Source of the DNA: an uncultured Actinomycetes bacterium
GTDB lineage: Bacteria; Actinomycetota; Acidimicrobiia; Acidimicrobiales; RAAP-2
Assembly: GCA_903874965.1 (NCBI GenBank)
Contig: CAIQUD010000075.1
Coordinates: forward strand, 1-39,410
DNA: 39,410 nt
Direction: 5' to 3'
Shown: positions 16,160 through 24,570 of the stretch, one piece after another
How positions within the stretch are numbered: the stretch's first letter is position 1
Layout: the number at the start of each line of letters is the position of its first letter
The notes under the pieces: generated by a model
The model's database searches: none
Told to the model about the DNA's origin: nothing
What the model saw: the letters and a program-made list of their open reading frames with translations, nothing else
Position numbers and translations under genes: made by a program

Positions 16160-17901
16160 TGGCGACTCCACTTCCCGTTGCCGACGTTTCGACCACTCGA
16201 AAGATTGCGTTTGGCTACATCCTCCGTCACCGGAGGGGCTTCCTCCTGATCGTGTTGACGCAGGGCATTGCTGCGGTTCTCGGCCTCGTTGGTCCGTTCC
16301 TGCTTGGTCATCTGGTCAACCAAATCCAAGGCGGTCACCTCACGAGCGGAGCCATCAATTGGATTGTCGGCATCCTTGCCCTTGCCCTTCTTGGGCAAAG
16401 TTGCTTCACCTTTCTCACGAGGAGGGCTTCGTATGTGCTTGGTGAAGAGGTCTTTGCTGAGCTGCGCGAGGACTTTCTCGGCAAACTGCTCGACCTTCCT
16501 CTCTCGGTCGTCGAGCGTGCGGGAACAGGTGATCTCCTCGCTCGAACAACCTCGGATATGGAAGCACTTGCCTATACCGTTCGCTTCGCCGTTCCCGAAT
16601 CTCTCGTAGCCATCGTCACCCTGGTCGTGACCATGGTTGCCGTGGTGTGGACGCTGCCCATCATGGGTCTCGTCTGCTTAAGTGGCGTTCCACTCTTTCT
16701 CCTCGGCACACGTTGGTACCTTCGACGAGCCCCTGCGAGTTACCGCGCAGAGCGGGCAAGTTACGGACTGCTTTCTGGAACGTTTTCTGAAACAGCCGAT
16801 GGTGCTCGCACCATTGAGGCGCTTCAGCTTGCCGAACGCCAGAAGAACCGCATCCGCAGCAATCTTTCAAATTGCTACAACTGGGAACGACGGAATCTCT
16901 TTCTTCGTTGCATCTTCTTCCCCTTTGTCGATGGGGGCATCACCCTTCCAGTCGCGCTCTCCCTCCTCACCGGAGGGTTCTTGGTGTTCTCTCACCACGC
17001 AACCGTTGGTCAGATCACCGCAGTCACGCTCTACGTCCAACAACTCGGTGACCCACTCGATCGACTCCTGTCGTGGCTCGATGAATTGCAGATCGGAACT
17101 TCGTCGCTCGCACGACTCTTTGGCGTCTCCCTTGTTGATGATGACCGAACGCCAACGGGTACGGTGCCGACCAATGAAGCAATCACCGCCACCGACGTGT
17201 TCTACGCCTATCGGGAAGGTCACGACGTCTTGCAAGACGTCTCGGTGGCGCTTCGCCCTGGGGAGCGTCTCGCGATCGTTGGACCATCTGGGGCTGGTAA
17301 GTCAACGCTTGGACGCCTCCTGGCCGGGATCGACGCACCTCGGAGCGGCCGCATTGATGTGGGTGGCACGTCGCTGACTGAACTCCTCCTTGATGACCTT
17401 CGTGGTCATGTTGCGCTCGTCACCCAAGAACATCACCTCTTCATTGGGAGCGTGAGGGACAATCTGCTGCTCGCTCGTCCGGGTGCATCCGACGAGGTCC
17501 TCGTCGGTGCGCTTGAGGCGGTTGATGCAGCCGAGTGGGTGCAACTGCTTTCCGACGGACTCTCAACCGAGATTGGCAGCATTGGCGTGCAACTCAGTCC
17601 AAGCCAGGCCCAGCAGTTGAGCCTCGCGCGTCTTGTCTTGGCCGACCCACATACGCTCGTCCTCGACGAAGCAACGAGCCTCCTTGACCCACGTGCGGCG
17701 CGTCACCTCGAAAGATCGCTTTCGGCCGTGGTTGAAGGACGAACCGTCGTTGCCATTGCGCACCGCCTCCATACTGCCCATGACGCCGACCGGGTCGCCG
17801 TCGTTGAAGAAGGTCGTATTGCCGAACTTGGCACCCACGACGAGCTCCTTGCGGCAGAAGGCTCCTATGCCGCCCTTTGGAGGAGTTGGCGAGACGAATG
17901 A
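16159..17901 (+). CDS. ABC exporter half-transporter with intact Walker motifs and degenerate signature (TM-NBD)
   Basis: 580 residues: six-helix exporter domain to about 325, then an NBD. Walker A GPSGAGKST (375-383), Q-loop Gln423, Walker B LVLDEATS with Asp503 and Glu504, and H-loop His535 are all intact. The signature is broken, reading LSPSQAQQ (479-486) where LSGGQ is expected. With the preceding protein it should form a heterodimer with one working ATP site (these Walker motifs plus the partner's SGGQ) and one dead site. The ATG at 16159-16161 overlaps the partner's TAA, which favours equal synthesis. Multidrug or lipid/glycan export are both possible; nothing in the sequence fixes the cargo. 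Confidence 0.94.
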   Translation: MATPLPVADVSTTRKIAFGYILRHRRGFLLIVLTQGIAAVLGLVGPFLLGHLVNQIQGGHLTSGAINWIVGILALALLGQSCFTFLTRRASYVLGEEVFAELREDFLGKLLDLPLSVVERAGTGDLLARTTSDMEALAYTVRFAVPESLVAIVTLVVTMVAVVWTLPIMGLVCLSGVPLFLLGTRWYLRRAPASYRAERASYGLLSGTFSETADGARTIEALQLAERQKNRIRSNLSNCYNWERRNLFLRCIFFPFVDGGITLPVALSLLTGGFLVFSHHATVGQITAVTLYVQQLGDPLDRLLSWLDELQIGTSSLARLFGVSLVDDDRTPTGTVPTNEAITATDVFYAYREGHDVLQDVSVALRPGERLAIVGPSGAGKSTLGRLLAGIDAPRSGRIDVGGTSLTELLLDDLRGHVALVTQEHHLFIGSVRDNLLLARPGASDEVLVGALEAVDAAEWVQLLSDGLSTEIGSIGVQLSPSQAQQLSLARLVLADPHTLVLDEATSLLDPRAARHLERSLSAVVEGRTVVAIAHRLHTAHDADRVAVVEEGRIAELGTHDELLAAEGSYAALWRSWRDE

Positions 17902-17904
17902 GTC

Positions 17905-17933
17905 TTGAGACCTGAAGCGTGTCAGGGTAGGTT
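17905..17933 (+). promoter_or_regulatory. Candidate sigma-A-type promoter before the propeller-like gene
   Basis: TTGAGA (17905-17910) and TAGGTT (17928-17933) are spaced by 17 bases and lie 27 bases upstream of the GTG at 17961. The -35 is near consensus, while the -10 keeps only the key TA and final T. It would allow transcription of the third gene apart from the ABC pair. Such matches arise by chance, so confidence is low. Confidence 0.35.
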
Positions 17934-17960
17934 CGAGCGAGCCCTCAAGGAGATCAGCTG

Positions 17961-18866
17961 GTGAAGATCAGAACGCTCGTCATTGCTGCAGGGCTCAGTG
18001 TCGTGCTCGCGGCCATTGCCATCTTGGTCGTCGTTGGCGTGGTGCAACCAGTGAGCCCTGTGCCCGCCGACGCATCAAAGCCGGTCTTGTCTGCTCCTTC
18101 GCCTGCGGGCACGTCCGCAGGCACCGCACCAACCGCCACGACCAAGACCTGGGTGACGTCAACTTCAGCGGAGGGTAACCACTTAAGCGAGCTCAGCCTT
18201 GAGTCGAAGAAGGTCCTCCGATCCCTTCCGCTTGAGAATGCGGGTCAAGCAACCGCCCTTGCGCAATCAGGACCAACGCTTGCCGCAGGGTTCTCTGGTC
18301 CGGACCACGGAGGTTTGCTCAGTTTCTGGGACGCCAAGTCTGGGAAACATGAAGGCTCCGTCGTCTTGCCAGGTTCGGTGCTTGATCTCAATGGAGCAAC
18401 CGATGGCCACACCTTCGATGTGCTCGTCGAGGAAGGCACAGAACAGGTTGCGCTCTCGATGAATGCGCTTTCGCCAACGCCAACGAGGTCGGTCAAGCTT
18501 CCTACGTCAACGATCGGCATGGTGCTCTCTCCAGACCGGAGCCAGATCTACGCACTTCGAACCGGCGGTCGACTCGCCTACGTCGAGGCACCATCGGGGG
18601 CGGTCGGGAGTTCCATTGCGGTCAACCACGAGGCGTTCCGCCTTGGACTTTCCAACGATGGGCTGCAGTTCTACGTGCTCTCGCATGCCGGGAAGCTCCA
18701 TGACCGCGTCGATGTGGTTTCGGTCACGACCGGGAGAATTACCAGTTCGCTCTTTACAAGCCCCTCAACGAGATGGATTCTTCCGACCATTGACAATGCA
18801 CGGCTCGTGACCTTTGTGGGCACGCCGACGTCTGGCCGAGTTGAAGAGTTTCGACTGACAAGTTGA
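17961..18866 (+). CDS. Membrane-anchored, extracytoplasmic beta-propeller-like protein
   Basis: 301 residues from GTG 17961-17963, with AAGGAG about 9 bases upstream. Residues 5-29 form one hydrophobic signal anchor with no lipobox cysteine, followed by a Pro/Ala/Ser/Thr-rich linker (30-65). The rest is built of short strands in repeated units such as TALAQSGPTLAAGF, MVLSPDRSQIYAL and LGLSNDGLQFYVL, the pattern of WD40/YVTN-like propeller blades, probably five or six. No catalytic motif is seen. It lies 59 bases after the ABC pair on the same strand and may work with the exporter or simply be a surface protein. I do not recognise a named family. Confidence 0.75.
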   Translation: MKIRTLVIAAGLSVVLAAIAILVVVGVVQPVSPVPADASKPVLSAPSPAGTSAGTAPTATTKTWVTSTSAEGNHLSELSLESKKVLRSLPLENAGQATALAQSGPTLAAGFSGPDHGGLLSFWDAKSGKHEGSVVLPGSVLDLNGATDGHTFDVLVEEGTEQVALSMNALSPTPTRSVKLPTSTIGMVLSPDRSQIYALRTGGRLAYVEAPSGAVGSSIAVNHEAFRLGLSNDGLQFYVLSHAGKLHDRVDVVSVTTGRITSSLFTSPSTRWILPTIDNARLVTFVGTPTSGRVEEFRLTS

Positions 18867-18897
18867 GTGAAGGGGCTGCTGCCCTACTCCCACTCAA
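18863..18897. terminator. Bidirectional hairpin over the two convergent stop codons
   Basis: An outer stem TTGAGTG (18863-18869) / CACTCAA (18891-18897) encloses an inner GGGC-TGCT-GCCC hairpin (18873-18884) next to unpaired bases. It covers the TGA of the propeller-like gene and the TAG of guaA, where only 17 bases separate the two. Being an inverted repeat it can form in both transcripts. No T-tract follows on either side, so termination efficiency is uncertain. Confidence 0.45.
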
Positions 18898-20431
18898 TGG
18901 TGCCGGGAGGCTTCGACGTGATGTCGAGTGCGACTCGGTTGACGCCATCGACCTCATTGATGAGTCGACTGGCAATGCGCTCCAAGAGGTCATAGGGCAG
19001 ACGTGCCCAGTCAGCTGTCATGGCGTCATCTGAAGTAACCGCGCGGATCACAATTGGATACGCATACGTTCTGCCATCGCCCATCACGCCAACAGTGCGG
19101 ACTGCCGGGAGGATGGCAAAGGACTGCCAGAGTTCTCGGTAGAGGCCGGCCTTGCGGATCTCGTCGAGGACGACATGGTCGGCATTGGCCAAGATTTCTG
19201 CACGTTCACGAGTGACTTCACCAATAATTCTGACGCCAAGTCCAGGACCTGGGAAGGGCTGTCGCCAGACGAGGTCTGAAGGAAGACCAAGTTCTTCCCC
19301 AACAGCGCGAACCTCATCTTTGAAGAGGAGCCGAAGCGGCTCGACCAATGCGAAGTCGAGATCTTCGGGAAGTCCTCCGACATTGTGATGCGACTTGATG
19401 TTCGCTGCATGTCCAGAACCGGACTCAATCACATCGGGATAGAGCGTTCCTTGCACGAGGAACTTTGGTCCTTCTTCTCCGAGACCCGCTCCGAGATCGC
19501 GAGCAACCTCTTCGAAGATCCGAATGAACAACTCTCCAATGATCTTCCGCTTCCGCTCAGGATCGGTAACGCCTGCCAAGGCTTCGAAGTACCGATCGGC
19601 AGCTTTGACGTGAATTAGCTCTACTTGGAAGTGCTTGGTGAAAGTCGCTTCAATCTGTTCGCCTTCGCCACGACGCATGAGGCCGGTGTCGACGAAAACA
19701 CACGTCAACTGGTCGCCGATTGCCTTGTGGACGAGGGCTGCAGCAACCGCTGAGTCAACGCCGCCTGACAAGGCGCAAAGCACCTTCTTGGAACCTACTT
19801 GCGCTCGAACTGCCTCGACCTGGGTTTCGATAATCGATGCATGGGTCCAGGTTCCTGGGAGTTCACACACGTCGTGAAGGAAGCGCTCAAGGAGGTCTTG
19901 TCCATGGTCAGAGTGAGCGACCTCAGGGTGGAACTGCACGCCATAGGCACGAGCTTGCTCGTCGCCAAAGAAGGCAACCGGGGCATCTTCGGTCGAGGCA
20001 AAGACTGCGACCGAGGCGGGGAGTGCCGTGATGGAGTCACCGTGGCTCATCCACACGTCTGAAACCTCTGGGAAGTCAACCGTCAGCGCCGAGCTGTCAT
20101 GAAGGGTCATCGAGGCGCGCCCGTAGCCACCGCGCCCGGTTGCCTCGACGGTCCCACCAAGTGCCTGCGCGAGCAACTGTGCGCCATAACAAATGCCGAG
20201 CACGGGAATCCCGAGCGAGAAGATTTCAGGGTCAATCCCCGGCGCACCCTCGGCATAGACCGAACTCGGTCCACCGGACAAGATGATGCCTCGAGCACCC
20301 TTTGCCCGAACAGCCTCGGCGGTAATGGTCGTCGGAACGATCTCTGAGTAGACCCGAGCCTCGCGGACTCGACGTGCAATTAGCTGCGCGTACTGCGCAC
20401 CAAAGTCAACAACGAGAACGACGTCGGTCAA
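18884..20431 (-). CDS. guaA: GMP synthase (glutamine-hydrolysing)
   Basis: 515 residues. It converts XMP to GMP with glutamine and ATP. The N-terminal class I amidotransferase has [10 protein letters not shown], the nucleophile Cys81 in LGICYGAQ, and GVQFHPEV with the catalytic His and Glu. The ATP-pyrophosphatase domain has the P-loop [13 protein letters not shown], and the C-terminal dimer domain has [12 protein letters not shown] and ends KPPGTIEWE. The start is a rare TTG (20429-20431) that overlaps the TGA of guaB3 (TTGA); no ATG or GTG is in frame nearby and the protein begins exactly where the family does. The overlap suggests translation by re-initiation after guaB3. Confidence 0.96.
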   Translation of the reverse strand: MTDVVLVVDFGAQYAQLIARRVREARVYSEIVPTTITAEAVRAKGARGIILSGGPSSVYAEGAPGIDPEIFSLGIPVLGICYGAQLLAQALGGTVEATGRGGYGRASMTLHDSSALTVDFPEVSDVWMSHGDSITALPASVAVFASTEDAPVAFFGDEQARAYGVQFHPEVAHSDHGQDLLERFLHDVCELPGTWTHASIIETQVEAVRAQVGSKKVLCALSGGVDSAVAAALVHKAIGDQLTCVFVDTGLMRRGEGEQIEATFTKHFQVELIHVKAADRYFEALAGVTDPERKRKIIGELFIRIFEEVARDLGAGLGEEGPKFLVQGTLYPDVIESGSGHAANIKSHHNVGGLPEDLDFALVEPLRLLFKDEVRAVGEELGLPSDLVWRQPFPGPGLGVRIIGEVTRERAEILANADHVVLDEIRKAGLYRELWQSFAILPAVRTVGVMGDGRTYAYPIVIRAVTSDDAMTADWARLPYDLLERIASRLINEVDGVNRVALDITSKPPGTIEWE

Positions 20432-21594
20432 TGCCCCATGCCGACGTTCTGCGCACGCTGCAGTTGCTTGCCTTCAGTTTGCAGAGAAGGAGCCACCATG
20501 ACTTCTGCCTTCTGAAACTCCTTGACCGTTTCGTAGCCACATGTCGCCATTGAGGTCCGGAGCGCACCCATGAGGTTCATGCGGCCATCGTTTTCGTGAG
20601 CTGGGCCGAGAAGAATCTCTTCCAAGGTTCCTCTGACCGTGGTCTTGACGCGAGCACCACGTGGAAGGGTCGGGTGGAAGGTTGCCATGCCCCAGTGAAA
20701 TCCTCGTGCTGGAGCTTCAACGGCGGAGGAGAGTGGCGAACCAATCATGACTGCGTCTGCCCCGCAGGCAATGGCCTTGGCGATGTCGCCGCCCTTCGAC
20801 ATGCCCCCGTCAGCAATGACATGACAGTAGACACCGGTCTCATCAAGGTGACGCATGCGAGCGCCAGCCACATCAGCAATCGCGGTTGCCTGTGGCACGC
20901 CAATGCCGAGCACGCCTCGAGTGGTGCAGGCATTGCCTGGGCCAACACCGACGAGCACACCGGCAGCTCCAGTTCGCATCAAGTGAAGCGCTGCCTGATA
21001 GCTGGCACATCCACCAACGATGGTGGGAATCTCAAACTCTCGGATGAAGGACTTCAAATTCAGTGGCTCAACGGTCTTGCTGACGTGCTCAGCCGAAACG
21101 ACCGTGCCTTGAATCACCAGAAGATCAAGTCCGGCGTCCTTGATGGCCTGCTGCATGAATGCCGTGCGCTGTGGGGTGACTGATGCCGAAGCGGTGACAC
21201 CGGCTGCCTTGATTTCACGAATGCGCTCGCTAACGAGTTCGAGCTTGATGGGCTCGGCGTACATCTGCTGCATGCGAGACGTTGCCTTCTCATCATCGAG
21301 TTCACGAATCTCATCGAAGAGCGGTGTTGGGTCTTCGTAACGAGTCCAGAGGCCTTCCAAGTTGAGGACACCAACGCCACCCATTTTGCCAAGCGAAATC
21401 GCAGTGGCTGGTGAGACAACGCCATCCATGGCCGACGCCATGAGCGGCAACTCAAACTTGTAGGCATCAATCTGCCAAGAGATGTCAACGTCCTCGGGGT
21501 CGCGAGTCCGACGGGTCGGAACGATCGCAATGTCATCAAATCCATAGGCCTTGCGACCTGATTTGAAAATGCCGATCTCTACCTCTTGCGCCAT
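20428..21594 (-). CDS. guaB3: GuaB3-type IMP dehydrogenase-related protein
   Basis: 388 residues, a TIM barrel of the IMPDH/GMP reductase superfamily without the CBS (Bateman) insertion of canonical GuaB. It has the N-terminal ARTRDP-like [34 protein letters not shown] with the catalytic Cys223, [21 protein letters not shown] and [13 protein letters not shown]. These match the actinobacterial GuaB3 family that in mycobacteria sits beside guaB2. In cyanobacteria GuaB3 acts as an IMP dehydrogenase, while its role in actinobacteria is, as far as I know, unsettled. The ATG at 21592-21594 has GGAGGAATCC directly upstream. Coupling to guaA by TTGA suggests that it supplies XMP. Confidence 0.9.
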   Translation of the reverse strand: MAQEVEIGIFKSGRKAYGFDDIAIVPTRRTRDPEDVDISWQIDAYKFELPLMASAMDGVVSPATAISLGKMGGVGVLNLEGLWTRYEDPTPLFDEIRELDDEKATSRMQQMYAEPIKLELVSERIREIKAAGVTASASVTPQRTAFMQQAIKDAGLDLLVIQGTVVSAEHVSKTVEPLNLKSFIREFEIPTIVGGCASYQAALHLMRTGAAGVLVGVGPGNACTTRGVLGIGVPQATAIADVAGARMRHLDETGVYCHVIADGGMSKGGDIAKAIACGADAVMIGSPLSSAVEAPARGFHWGMATFHPTLPRGARVKTTVRGTLEEILLGPAHENDGRMNLMGALRTSMATCGYETVKEFQKAEVMVAPSLQTEGKQLQRAQNVGMGH

Positions 21595-21642
21595 GGATTC
21601 CTCCGCTCCGCAACGGCCCGTCGACCGCTCGTTTCAACCAAT

Positions 21643-23619
21643 CTAGTGGACGGGCTTCCCCAGCCTGCCGGAGAATCTTGGTTTCACCCCAGCTGCCTTC
21701 AACACACAGTTGACCACGTTCTGAGGGAACTTCCAGGGCCCGGGAACTGCGCACTCCTCAATGACCTTGTTTGACAGCGGGAAAGGATGGACATTCTTCA
21801 AATGGCGCCATATGAGCGTCCCGTCAAGGATTCGAGGGCGTAAGCCCAAGGCTGCTGTCAGCTCGGCCTCGGCCAGATTGTTGTTCCCAATAATTGGAAC
21901 AAGCACGACGGTCGTCACCTTTCGTTCAACGACGGCTTGAGCAATCCCAGCACGTTGGGCTGCGGTCAATTTCTTCACACTAAATGAGGTCATGAGTGAC
22001 TGAAGAGCTGCTTCAGTACCCTTCGGTGGGACCCTCCACGCCGACGCCGTGCTGCCAGTCGTCGGGACAAGAACGTATCCACCAACAAGGGCATAGGAGA
22101 AGTTGGAGGTGGCCTGCCAGGTCATTGGAGCGCTTCCAGGTCCAAAACCAGAGTCGATATAGGGAAAGACCAAGAGGCGGGCATTGGGTCCTGCACTTGC
22201 GCCGTAGCGGGAAAACCACGAATTGCTGACGAACTTTGCGCTCGAAGGGAATGGCACCGTGGCGGCAAGAACTTGTGGGATGAGTACCAGGGCAACCGCT
22301 CCGACGAGCAGGGCCAGACGTGGCCCACTGTTGGCACGAGAAAACTTGAGTCGAAGTTGCTCCCAACCAAGGAGACAGACCAGCACCGCAGGCAGCGTCA
22401 CCATTTGGATAAACCGACTTGGAATCAGTTGCTCGAAGACCGGCAGATGGGAAATGAGGCGCCACGGTGCCCAAGAGGAAAGTTCATTCGTACTCCCGGT
22501 CAGCCGGATCGAGATCCCTAGTGAGAGGAGTACTGACAAGGCCGCAGTGCTTGCAAGCGCTACGACGCGTCGATCCTTGCGCAACCAGATGGTGAACGCG
22601 ATGACCGACAACACCGTTCCCCATCCGAGATACGAGAGTGGAACGCCGTTCGAATCGAGGACGTGGTTGAGTGCCTTGATCTTGTCGCCATGCCCTAGAC
22701 CAATTGGGGCGGTAACCAGTTGCGACAATGTATTGCCGAAGGTGAACGTGCCGCCCCACGGACTTCCCGTTGTATGCCGCGGACCAAAGAACTCCATCCA
22801 GAGCGGGTACGCGAGCACGACAACAGAAATTCCAGCCGTCCACGTGAGCGCCACTGCGGCGCGGCGCCAGACGTCAAGGAGCAGCCGCGGTCGGATCACT
22901 GCAACCACCAGCAGTCCGATGCCTACTTCGACGGCGGTCATGGCGAGCAGTTCCGAACCAGTGAAGTACTGGGCGATCACGGCAAGCGCACCGAGCACGC
23001 CAATACTTCGAGCGGAACGCCTCTTTGCGACGAGGTCCATTCCCAACAGCGCCACGACAGGAGGAAAGAACGAGACCGTTTGATGGAAATGACCGAAGGC
23101 GAGGTTCGCCAAGACGTAGGGGGATAACACATACAGCAGCACGGCAACCGTTGCGAGCGTCACCGACTTCGTGAACCGCCTCGCTAACACATACGTTGGC
23201 CAAGCGGCGACCACTGGGGTCAAGACCACGCCAACATTGAAGGCCAAGATCGGTCCACCGAGAAGGGTTATTGGCGAGAGGACGAGTGCGGGGGCGAAGA
23301 TCGAGGTGTTCACCATCAGGTTCACCCCTCCCGAACCTGCGAAGAGGTGTTGGCTGAGGAAAGGGTTGAGTCCATGCAGGAGGGCATGGGGCAGCCAGCC
23401 GAGGAACCAAACCTGTTCGGCGACATCACCTCCAGGAAGAATCAGCGAGTGTGCCGGGTGACCGCCGAAGAACGCGGGTCCGTCAATCAGCAGTGAGATC
23501 AATCCAACGACCGCAAGGCATGTCAGGAGGCCGACATTGATGGTCCATCGACGAGACGACGTGTTCTCCGTCGGAGCGATCGAGTTCGACGTCGAGCCCT
23601 CAACCATCGTCCCCATCAT
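21643..23619 (-). CDS. Polytopic membrane protein, GT-C-like family, paralogue A
   Basis: 658 residues from ATG 23617-23619, preceded by GAGAGGG; a second ATG follows immediately and a TTG lies 12 bases upstream. After a polar N-terminus come about a dozen membrane segments to about residue 450, then a soluble C-terminal domain. The first outer loop has PGGDVAEQVWFLGW with acidic Asp65 and Glu68, like the catalytic acidic loop of GT-C glycosyltransferases, then AGSGGVNLM and GPILAFNVG. Later come APWRL, WQATSNFSY, VPPKGTEAAL and a tail with a CX14C pair then VLKAAG. It is the paralogue of the protein at 24571-26532. A polyprenyl-phosphate-sugar-dependent glycosyltransferase role is inference. 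Confidence 0.8.
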   Translation of the reverse strand: MMGTMVEGSTSNSIAPTENTSSRRWTINVGLLTCLAVVGLISLLIDGPAFFGGHPAHSLILPGGDVAEQVWFLGWLPHALLHGLNPFLSQHLFAGSGGVNLMVNTSIFAPALVLSPITLLGGPILAFNVGVVLTPVVAAWPTYVLARRFTKSVTLATVAVLLYVLSPYVLANLAFGHFHQTVSFFPPVVALLGMDLVAKRRSARSIGVLGALAVIAQYFTGSELLAMTAVEVGIGLLVVAVIRPRLLLDVWRRAAVALTWTAGISVVVLAYPLWMEFFGPRHTTGSPWGGTFTFGNTLSQLVTAPIGLGHGDKIKALNHVLDSNGVPLSYLGWGTVLSVIAFTIWLRKDRRVVALASTAALSVLLSLGISIRLTGSTNELSSWAPWRLISHLPVFEQLIPSRFIQMVTLPAVLVCLLGWEQLRLKFSRANSGPRLALLVGAVALVLIPQVLAATVPFPSSAKFVSNSWFSRYGASAGPNARLLVFPYIDSGFGPGSAPMTWQATSNFSYALVGGYVLVPTTGSTASAWRVPPKGTEAALQSLMTSFSVKKLTAAQRAGIAQAVVERKVTTVVLVPIIGNNNLAEAELTAALGLRPRILDGTLIWRHLKNVHPFPLSNKVIEECAVPGPWKFPQNVVNCVLKAAGVKPRFSGRLGKPVH

Positions 23620-23699
23620 CGACCCTCTCAAGTCGTCAACCCAAGGGCCAAGTGTATCGGCTTCGCCTTTCAGTTCTCAGGCGAGCAACAGCTCGTTGA

Positions 23700-24521
23700 T
23701 CAAATGCTGAGAGCGAACAAATCAACGGCCAAATGCACTGGTCCGCTGAAGTGCCGAGCTGCGTCATCAAGCCAGTCTTGTTCGGTCCCTGGAGCTGGTT
23801 GTGGGACGAGGTGGGTGAAGACCAATTGACCAACGCCGCCGCGTGCCGCCGTTTCGGCGGCGGATTCCGTGGTCGAGTGATAGTCCAAGATGTCCAAGAA
23901 GCGCTGCAGCGGGATCTGCTCGACCAGCTGACGACGAATCACCGTTTGCACGTAAACATCAGCGCCCTCAACGAGTCGGTCGAGCCCGGCGCAGGGAACA
24001 GTGTCCCCGGCAAGGACCGCACTCTTTCCGAGTGCCTCAAATCGGTAGCCGACCGTTGGTGCGACAGGAGCATGGTCAGTCGGCTCTGCGAGAATTCTGA
24101 CGGTTCCGTCGTCAAAGGCGACGCCGCTTTCCACTTCAATCACGGTGACGATGGGACCTTCGTTCAGGTCCTCGTGGTGAGCAATCCGGTAGCCAATGTC
24201 GTCTTCAAGCATTTCTAGGGTTCGTTCGACGAATCGGCGAGTGCCAATTGGACCAATGATGGTGAGTGGGTTGGGAACGGGCGTCATCACCCAGCGCGAG
24301 GTAATGAGGTCGTTCAAATCACAAACGTGATCACTGTGAAGATGCGTCAGCAGAATTGCCGTCAGCTGCGGGGCTGCGGCCATTGCAGCAGCCATTCGCA
24401 TCTGGACACCTCGGCCACAGTCGACAAGAAAGCTGCGGCCTTCAACTCGGACAAGTGTTGAGGGGCCTGCTCGATCGGGACTTGGAATGGGACTTCCCGT
24501 CCCAAGCGTGATGATCTCCAT
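23700..24521 (-). CDS. MBL-fold metallohydrolase (RNase Z / arylsulfatase-like)
   Basis: 273 residues. The metallo-beta-lactamase fold starts MEIITLGTGSPIPSPDRAG, as in the RNase Z-like branch, and carries the zinc motif LLTHLHSDH (His60, His62, Asp64, His65). A later AGDTVP supplies the bridging Asp, and FTHLVP near residue 235 gives the last His. The exosite arm typical of long-form tRNase Z is not obvious, so a tRNA 3'-processing role is not proven; a small-molecule esterase or sulfatase is equally possible. The ATG at 24519-24521 has AGGAG upstream. It lies between the two paralogous membrane proteins on the same strand, after a hairpin. Confidence 0.88.
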   Translation of the reverse strand: MEIITLGTGSPIPSPDRAGPSTLVRVEGRSFLVDCGRGVQMRMAAAMAAAPQLTAILLTHLHSDHVCDLNDLITSRWVMTPVPNPLTIIGPIGTRRFVERTLEMLEDDIGYRIAHHEDLNEGPIVTVIEVESGVAFDDGTVRILAEPTDHAPVAPTVGYRFEALGKSAVLAGDTVPCAGLDRLVEGADVYVQTVIRRQLVEQIPLQRFLDILDYHSTTESAAETAARGGVGQLVFTHLVPQPAPGTEQDWLDDAARHFSGPVHLAVDLFALSI

Positions 24522-24536
24522 TGCAGACTCCTCAAG

Positions 24537-24557
24537 GCCTCGGTATCTCGCCGAGGC
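24537..24557 (-). terminator. Hairpin between membrane protein B and the MBL gene
   Basis: A perfect 7-bp stem GCCTCGG (24537-24543) / CCGAGGC (24551-24557) with a 7-base loop sits in the 49-base gap, just before the AGGAG site of the MBL gene on the minus strand. It could attenuate read-through or be an mRNA processing site. No U-tract follows. Confidence 0.45.
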
Positions 24558-24570
24558 TACTCCGACTGAC

